A stretch of DNA of 64,000 bases from Nelumbo lutea (Eukaryota > Streptophyta > Magnoliopsida > Proteales > Nelumbonaceae): positions 82,614,076 through 82,678,075 of the forward strand of contig JAKGHH010000002.1 of NCBI GenBank assembly GCA_022828595.1. The letters run 5' to 3'. Each line of letters opens with the position of its first letter. The first letter of the stretch is position 1. Of this stretch, positions 57,557-64,000 are shown in pieces. The notes beneath the pieces are model-generated. The model was not told the DNA's origin. It did not search any database and worked only from the letters and a program-made list of their open reading frames with translations. A program made the position numbers and the translations under genes.

Positions 57557-58026
57557 TATTGTGACAAAATCAAATCTGCCCAGAATTCTGGTTTTCTCAC
57601 ATTCAGCCTAGGGTTTTTTATTTTTCTCTTCATCATCGGTTGAAGATAGGAAAGGGGCTGAAAAGGAGTGGTCGCCCTTTCCCCTTGGAGGTTTCTATGC
57701 CTCCGGTCAGCAGGTTTGTGGGTGTTTGCAGTGATTTGTAAGAAGCCCCCCCTAATAGATGGTGAGAAGAGAGTTGGTGCGGGTGAGGCAGTGGAGTGTT
57801 AAGTGCAGGTCGATTGTTTGGTGATTAGAGAGGTGGGTTTTGTGCAGATTTCAATGTGGATCAAATGGTTAGTGAGTTCCAAGTAGTGTCGTGAGAATTC
57901 AGGTTGTCGTGTAGTAGGGTTGTGGTGTGGAGAGTGAAGAATTTAGTGATGGGTGGTGTTGAGTGCAATGTGGTGTTGTGTGCAGTGTGGTGAGAAGTGA
58001 ATTAGAAAAAATAATAATTTTAAGAT
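57557..58026 (+). other. Copia F leader
   Basis: About 470 bp of untranslated DNA rich in GTGGTG-type triplets, between the primer site and the gag start. Confidence 0.6.
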
Positions 58027-60315
58027 ATGGGAGATAACAGTGAAAACAAAACTAGTGTGAAGGCTCCCACCGACTACCTGAATATTCATATGACTTCTAT
58101 CAAATTGAATGGGGAAAACTATGTGCCTTGGGTGAAATCTGTAGAGGTCTTTCTTAAAGCTAAGAAGAAAGTGAAGCATATAAGGGAAGAAAACCCTCTA
58201 CTGAGTCTCATGAATATGGTGATTGGGAACAAGAGGATGCACAGATTCTAACCTGGTTATGGAATAGTATGGAACCCAAGATCAGTATGAATTTCATGTT
58301 CCTTGATACAGCCAAGGAGGTTTGGGACCATGCCAAGAAATTGTATTTGGGACAAGACAACACAAATAGAGTGTATCAATATTATCAGGAATACTTTAAC
58401 CCACAACAGGGTAATCAGAATCTTGAGGAGTACTATGCTAGCATGAGAAACCTTCACAATGAACTGAATGTGTGCCATCCCCTCACCTCTGATGTTAGAA
58501 TTCAACAACAACAGAGAGAACAACTAGATGTGAAAAGATTTTTGGTAGGACTGAAACCTGAATATGAACCAGTGAGGGCACAAATACTAGGAGGGTCAGC
58601 TCTTTCGTCTTTAGAAGAGGTGTTTGCTCGTCTTCGCAGGATCTCTATTGGGCCTACAGAGAATTATAATATCTCTGATAGGTCGGCCTTTGCAGTGTCA
58701 AGAGGGGGAAGTCTTGGTGTTAGATGTGGAGCTCAGGGAGCTCAATCTAGCCGTAGTGGTAGTAGTGGACCGGTGTATGATCATAGTGTTGGTGGTGGAC
58801 CTATGTATAGTCGTGGTGGTGGACGTATTGGAGGTCGAGATTCAGGGGAATTCGTGGTAAAGGACATAGTTCTGGTCCAAGAAGATGTACACAATGTGGT
58901 TTAGAAGGACATACCATCAATTATTGTTATGATTTGCATGGCCCACCTTCAACTTGGGAAAATCATGCGGTGACCGGTAATAGTAGTTCCAGACAGGAGG
59001 GACATCAAGCTGATCAGATGCCCTCTATATCTACAGATGTTCCCCAGAAGGAGATGATGAGTGTTCCACGTGATGACTATGAGTGTTCAACAGAATATAG
59101 CCACTCTTGCAAACTTAGGTATGGCTTGCCTAGCATCCAAACCGAACCCCTAGATTATTGACTCTGAAGCATCCAATAACATGACTAGAACTCCAAGTGT
59201 GTTTCCTCCCTTTCTCAATGCCCGACATCACATTCTGTTACCCTTGCTAATGGTTCGACATCTTCCATTTGTGGTGTTGGTAATGTTAATATCCTCAGTT
59301 TTGTATGTTCCCAAGTTTCTTTTTAATCTCATGTCTATTAGTAAGTTGACCAAGTCCCTTAATTGCTCCATCACTTTTTACCCTTCTTCTTGTGTTTTTT
59401 AGGATCTCAAGACGGGGATGAAGATTGGTTGAGGGCATGAAGCTGGTGGATTGTATCATCTTGATGGTAGTAACAATGCGTCAACAGCTCTTCAGACATC
59501 TTCTCCTCTTCAGTGGCAATGTAGATTTTGTCATCAATTACTTAAAAGTTTTGAAGTCTCTTGTTCCGTCGTTTGAGTCATCCTTCTATTTTGGATTGTG
59601 AGTCATGTCAGTTAGGGAAACATCACCATGTTCCCTTTAGTCCTAGGGTTGATAATCGTATGTCGAATCCTTTTTTTAGTACATTTAGATGTTTGGGGTC
59701 CAAATAAAATAATGTTATACAATGGTTATAAATATTTTGTTATTATTGTTGATGATTATTCAAGGATGATGTGGCTTTACCTAATGAAAGAAATGAGTGA
59801 ATTGTTTTTCATTTTCCAAAATTTTACGCTGAAATTCGCAACCAATTTGGTGTACAACACATTAAGATTCTCCGTTCTAATAATGGTCATGAATACTTTT
59901 ATACATCATTTCAGGAGTATTTAGAACATGGCATTATCCATTAGACTTCAAGTACCTACACCCCACAACAAAATGGGGTAGTTGAGAGAAAGAACCGTCA
60001 CCTTTTGGAAACTGCTCGATCCTTTATGCACCTATGAATGTACCCAAACATTTTTTGAGTGATGTCCTTACATCTTGCTTTATGATTAACCGAATGCCCA
60101 TGCCCATCCTTGAAGGTCCTTCTCCCTTTACCACTTTGTTTCCTACCTTGTCTTTGTTTCCCCTTACCCCTCTGGTTTTTGGGTGTGCTTGTTTTGTTCA
60201 TAATCATAGAACTAGGAAGGGACAAGTTAGATGCACAATCCATTAAGTGTATTTTCCTTGACTATTCCCGGACCCAGAAAGGGTATAAGTGTTATAACCC
60301 TAGCTCCCGACGTTC
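58027..60315 (+). pseudogene. Copia F gag-protease-integrase, plus strand
   Basis: MGDNSENKTS starts at 58027 and continues with LNGENYVPWVKSVEVFLKAK. After a break, 58269 onward encodes a long gag part (YCA-type motif replaced by DTAKEVWDHAKKLYLG; RFLVGLKPEYEPVRAQILG). Then come a perfect zinc knuckle CTQCGLEGHTINYC (58886-58927), a protease IIDSEASNNMT (DSG changed to DSE, 59157), pre-integrase, and an integrase core (VHLDVWGP, VDDYSRMMWLYLM, QQNGVVERKNRHLLETARSF). At 60315 it reads NPSSRRS and is cut by the element at 60316; it resumes at 62570. Multiple frameshifts. Confidence 0.92.
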
Positions 60316-60854
60316 TGTTATGGGCCCGAGCGTAGGATCACGTCACAGGTCGGTCCACGGAGAAAAGCTCATGTTTTCCCTTGTTCCTCCCCTTCCTAAC
60401 CGAACCTATCTTGGCGTCCCAGAGGGTGATTTGTCCAAGAGATCACCGAACTCTCCTTTTACTCTCTTTCTTGACTGGAAATTTGATATCTTCATTCAAT
60501 AATTTCAGCTCCTTAAATAGGAGATTACAAGAGGTAAGAGTCCCCCTTGTAGGAAGACTCCTTGATAACTAAATTGCTTACAGATAAGATAGATAAGACT
60601 CCTAGATAAGACTAACTAAACTGCTTACAAATAAGATAGATAAAACTCCTAGATAAGACTCCCTACTCAAGAAGGATAAAAACTCCCTAAGATAAATCAG
60701 ACTCTATACTAAGCCAGATAAGATAAGAGTAAGAAAGCAGATAAGATAAAGATAAGGTAAGATGAACTGTGGCTAGCTAGATAATCTGATGAGGGTCCCA
60801 CGTTACTGCTGCTGCCGGCGGTGGTACTTCTTCCCCACGAATGCGTCCATAACA
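60316..60854 (-). repeat. Gag-only element 3' LTR
   Basis: 539 bp. It contains repeated GATAAGATAGATAAGACTCC modules (about 60583-60660). It differs from the 5' LTR at scattered positions (for example ATCACGTCACAGG against ATCGCGTCACGGG), so the insertion is not brand new. Confidence 0.92.
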
Positions 60855-60867
60855 TTACTCCCCTCCT

Positions 60868-62007
60868 GGACTACGAGCTTGTCCTCGAGCTCGAAATTTG
60901 GATATGTGCCTTTGAGTTCAGTCAAGGGAATCCAGGATAGGTGGAATGATTTAGCCCTCCTGGATTGGGTTCCAATGAAGGGGGTTCATCCTCATCGTCC
61001 TCTTGTTCCACCAGGAGGCAAAAAAGCCTCTTGCACTTGTGCCTTGCTGAGTAGAGTTCATCACAATTAAAACACTATGCCCTCGCCCTATGTTCCGCCA
61101 TCTCAGCCTGGACAAGTGCTTAATAGGGGGTGCAACAACGCTGCTCCCCTCACTAGATGCTGGTCTGGAATTGTGGCTCGTCTGTGGTTTCCGTTCTTGG
61201 CTGGCTGCTGAAGATGGAGAAATTCTGAGTGGTTCCAGGGATGCCCATGCGGTTGGAGGCCGCTCCATACTAAAGGTTCTGCGGCTGAGCTGCATCTTCC
61301 GTTCGAAGGCGCGAGCTAGATTCATGGTTGTAACCAGGTTGGGGGGGTGTTGCATCTCCACATCCACCCTCAAGGGTTCTGCTAACCCTGCGGTGAACAT
61401 GTCTACCTGTTGGTCCGGTCGTACCGAAGCTGCTCTGGCAAGGAGGGTCTAGAATTGGCACTGGTATTCAGCCATCGTTCCCGTCTGTTTGAGGTTTGAT
61501 CAGTTCACCCAACAGGTTGCTCGTCAATGGGGGCCCAAACCTGAGGAGGCAGTAGGATTTGAATTGGGTCCAATTGAGCCCGGATTCCTCCTGCTCCAAT
61601 TTATAAAACCAGAGTTGCACCTCCTCCGTCATGTGGAATGCAGCCAAGCTTACCTTGTCGTTGTCCCCTGTCCATTGGTTGCGGAAGAACTGCTCGCATC
61701 TGTACAGCCATCCCTAAGGATCTCCAGCGCCACTATATGAAGGGAACTCCAGCTTGCTGTACTTGGGAACGACTACGGCTACTGGGGGGACGACCTGTTG
61801 TTCGTCGGACAACTCCGTCAAGTCTGGTCAGTAGCTGTTTGTGGTTACAGCCCCTTCTGGATTCCTCTCCTTGTTAGAGAAATACAATTCCAGCAAGCGT
61901 CGCAGCTCCCGGACATCGTATTTGACCTCACGAACCTCCACGCTGGTTTCCACGAACCTATGCTCCAGTTCGTGGACCCTGGATGATAGCTGCTCCAAAT
62001 CTCCCAT
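60868..62007 (-). pseudogene. Ty3/gypsy-type Gag of the gag-only element
   Basis: It starts at ATG 62007-62005 with MGDLEQLSSRVHELEHRFVE, a heptad-like, probably coiled-coil N-terminus of about 60 residues. After a frame break it encodes the retrotransposon-gag domain (YRCEQFFRNQWTGDNDKVSL, about 61700; the FGPPLTSNLLGEL block, about 61520), then VDMFTAGLAEPLRVDVEM (about 61400) and a knuckle CFNCDELYSARHKC in another frame (about 61060). The domain is the Ty3/gypsy (chromovirus) type. Frameshifts and a TAG before the knuckle mean that this copy does not make full Gag. Confidence 0.88.
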
Positions 62008-62010
62008 GAC

Positions 62011-62027
62011 GGTAGGCTCTGATACCA
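62011..62027 (-). promoter_or_regulatory. Gag-only element primer-binding site
   Basis: The minus strand reads TGGTATCAGAGCCTACC, three bases inside the 5' LTR end. Confidence 0.9.
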
Positions 62028-62030
62028 AGA

Positions 62031-62569
62031 TGTTATGGGCCCGAGCGTAGGATCGCGTCACGGGTCGGTCCACGGGGAAAAGCTCTTGTTTTCCCTTGTT
62101 CCTCCCCTTCCTAACCGAACCTATCTTGGTGTCCCAGAGGGTGATTTGTCCAAGAGATCACCAAACTCTCCTTTTACTCTCTTTCTTGACTGGAAATTTG
62201 ATATCTTTATTCAATAATTTCAGCTCCTTAAATAGGAGATTACAAGAGGTAAGAGTCCTCCTTGTAGGAAGACTCCTTGATAACTGAACTGCTTACAGAT
62301 AAGATAGATAAGACTCCTAGATAAGACTAACTAAACTGCTTACAGATAAGATAGATAAGACTCCTAGATAAGACTCTCTACTCAAGAAGGATAAAAACTC
62401 CCTAAGATAAATCAGACTCTATACTAATCCAGATAAGATAAGAGTAAGAAAGCAGATAAGATAAAGATAAGGTAAGATGAACTGTGGCCAGCTAGATAAT
62501 CTGATGAGAGTCCCACGTTACTGCTACTGCCGGCGGTGGTACTTCTTCCCCACGAATGCGTCCATAACA
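62031..62569 (-). repeat. Gag-only element 5' LTR
   Basis: 539 bp with TG/CA ends, the same length as the 3' LTR. It is nearly identical to the visible part of the LTR at 63684-64000. Confidence 0.92.
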
Positions 62570-62754
62570 CATTCCTTTGTGTGTGCCGATGTTACTTTCT
62601 TTGAGTCCACTCTGTTTTTCTCGGGGTCAGGTGATGTTTCTTCTTCCTCACCACCTCCTCCTTTTCCAGTCTCAATTGAGGACCCCATTCCACTTGTTCT
62701 GGTTGTGACCAAGACTTTGCCTCTAGTGCAACTTCCTGTTGAACGGCCACCTAT
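62570..62754 (+). pseudogene. Copia F integrase tail, continuation
   Basis: The frame resumes with FVCADVTFFESTLFFSG and the proline-rich linker ending PVERPPIF, phrases typical between copia integrase and RT. It is then cut by a minus-strand LINE end. Confidence 0.88.
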
Positions 62755-62974
62755 TTTTTTGATGAATGATAACAAATTTATTAATTCAAAAGCAAATTTA
62801 GAGTGAGTCCATACAACATCCCAGGGAGAGGCGCGAGCTGCAGCCCCTACTTGAATCTTACAAGTAAACTAGGAAAGAAAAGCAAGAATCACAACTGAGC
62901 CCAAAACAATTCTTCCCTATTTACCCCTTGCTTAGCAAACACATCTGACAAAGTATTTGCTGATCTCCCTGAAG
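62755..62974 (-). mobile_element. LINE 3' end, minus strand
   Basis: The minus strand reads SANTLSDVFAKQGVNREELF then WAQL and a stop, the end of a plant LINE RNase H. It is followed by a ~190 bp 3' UTR with ATCATTCATC and a terminal A-run (T run at 62754-62760 on the plus strand). Confidence 0.85.
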
Positions 62975-63008
62975 GGTCGAGAGATCCATCACATGGACGC
63001 CCAAAGAT
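62975..63008 (-). repeat. Scrap of an A-family LTR end
   Basis: CTGAAGGGTCGAGAGATCC and CATCACATGGACGCCCA match the inner LTR end of element A (4172 onward), for only about 35 bp. Confidence 0.6.
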
Positions 63009-64000
63009 CTCCACATCCACCCTCAAGGGTTCTGCTAACCCTGCGGTGAACATGTCTACCTGTTGGTCCGGTCGTACCGAAGCTGCTCTGGCAAGGAGGG
63101 TCTAGAATTGGCACTGGTATTCAGCCATCGTTCCCGTCTGTTTGAGGTTTGATCAGTTCACCCAGCAGGTTGCTCTTCAATGGGGGCCCAAACCTGAGGA
63201 GGCAGTAGGATTTGAATTGGGTCCAATTGAGCCCGGATTCCTCCTGCTCCAATTTATAAAACCAGAGTTGCACCTCCTCCGTCATGTGGAATGCAGCCAA
63301 GCTTACCTTGTCGTTGTCCCCTGTCCATTGGTTGCGGAAGAACTGCTCGCATCTGTACAGCCATCCCTAAGGATCTCCAGCGCCACTATATGAAGGGAAC
63401 TCCAGCTTGCTGTACTTGGGAACGACTACGGCTACTGGGGGGACGACCTGTTGTTCGTCGGACAACTCCGTCAAGTCTGGTCAGTAGCTGTTTGTGGTTA
63501 CAGCCCCTTCTGGATTCCTCTCCTTGTTAGAGAAATACAATTCCAGCAAGCGTCGCAGCTCCCGGACATCGTATTTGACCTCACGAACCTCCACGCTGGT
63601 TTCCACGAACCTATGCTCCAGTTCGTGGACCCTGGATGATAGCTGCTCCAAATCTCCCATGACGGTAGGCTCTGATACCAAGATGTTATGGGCCCGAGCG
63701 TAGGATCGCGTCACGGGTCGGTCCACGGGGAAAAGCTCTTGTTTTCCCTTGTTCCTCCCCTTCCTAACCGAACCTATCTTGGTGTCCCAGAGGGTGATTT
63801 GTCCAAGAGATCACCAAACTCTCCTTTTACTCTCTTTCTTGACTGGAAATTTGATATCTTTATTCAATAATTTCAGCTCCTTAAATAGGAGATTACAAGA
63901 GGTAAGAGTCCTCCTTGTAGGAAGACTCCTTGATAACTGAACTGCTTACAGATAAGATAGATAAGACTCCTAGATAAGACTAACTAAACTGCTTACAGAT
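63009..64000 (-). mobile_element. Second copy of the gag-only element, truncated
   Basis: 63009-64000 repeats 61356-62347 at a constant offset of 1653 bp with only a few differences (for example CAACAG to CAGCAG near 63163). It includes the gag 5' half (start at 63660), the primer site and the first part of the 5' LTR (from 63684). The 3' half is missing at 63009 and the outer LTR part lies beyond the window. Confidence 0.92.

Larger units (their letters stand above)
60316..62569 (-). mobile_element. Gag-only LTR retrotransposon (TR-GAG-like), complete
   Basis: A 2254 bp minus-strand element: 5' LTR 62031-62569, primer site 62011-62027, gag only, purine tract (AGGAGGGGAGTAA, about 60867-60855), 3' LTR 60316-60854. 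Both LTRs are 539 bp with TGTTATGG/CCATAACA ends. The flanks are CGTTC (60311-60315) and CATTC (62570-62574), a target duplication with one change. Removing it restores the copia F reading SRRSFVCADVTFFES. No protease, RT or integrase is present, so it depends on other elements. The layout matches the class known as TR-GAG. Confidence 0.92.

Noticed and set aside
61090..62050. Plus-strand frames across the gag-only element
   Set aside because: They are antisense to the gag frames, which carry the recognised retrotransposon-gag and knuckle motifs.
1..64000. CRISPR-like arrays, bacterial operons, tRNA or rRNA genes
   Set aside because: None found; the tandem and inverted repeats here are LTRs, a leader triplication and a minisatellite, and spliced exons show a plant nuclear context.

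Overview
This window is nuclear DNA of a flowering plant with a repeat-rich genome. The host lineage is inferred from one spliced gene, a plant-type VPS36 (ESCRT-II subunit), and from the mix of Ty1/copia, Ty3/gypsy and LINE retrotransposons. I cannot name the species. There are no bacterial operons, CRISPR arrays, rRNA or tRNA genes. Nearly all open reading frames are pieces of retrotransposon polyproteins or chance frames.

Left part (1-8463). A decayed minus-strand copia element runs from the window start (reverse transcriptase, integrase, protease, gag), through its leader and primer-binding site, into a truncated 5' LTR (to about 5635). A 400 bp unidentified spacer follows, then a plus-strand LTR piece of the same broad family (6038-~7235), then a minus-strand Ty3/gypsy fragment with gag, primer-binding site and LTR end (~7250-8463).

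Nested stack (8464-34365). A minus-strand gypsy element, internally deleted, has been hit repeatedly. A solo LTR (9070-30018, target duplication AATTT) interrupts its integrase. That LTR is split by a plus-strand copia element, C1 (9187-28182). The 3' LTR of C1 is split by a minus-strand sister element, C2 (17286-26801, target duplication GGGTA). Another solo LTR of the C1/C2 family (32326-34285, target duplication CTATT) sits in the gypsy 5' LTR. C1 and C2 have recognisable LTR pairs, primer sites and almost full-length 1288-codon polyproteins, but both reading frames are broken.

Host gene (36751-54952, minus strand, continuing beyond the right edge). Six exons encode the last 200 residues of VPS36, with all splice phases in register. 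Two introns are about 8.1 and 9.2 kb long, and the intron upstream of the first visible exon runs past the window end. These introns are filled with LTR pieces, a small copia element with a perfect target duplication (40948-43820), copia and gypsy fragments, a LINE 3' end and MITE-like elements.

Right part (54953-64000). This lies in the upstream VPS36 intron or 5' region. It holds a minus-strand copia pol, a plus-strand copia gag-pol, and, inserted in the latter, a compact gag-only LTR element with 539 bp LTRs (60316-62569). A truncated near-identical second copy of that element runs off the window end.

The genes do not form a pathway. The biology here is a conserved trafficking gene surviving with heavily invaded introns, beside a layered record of retrotransposon insertion, LTR-LTR recombination and deletion. 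All names rest on motif recognition by eye; no database search was possible.
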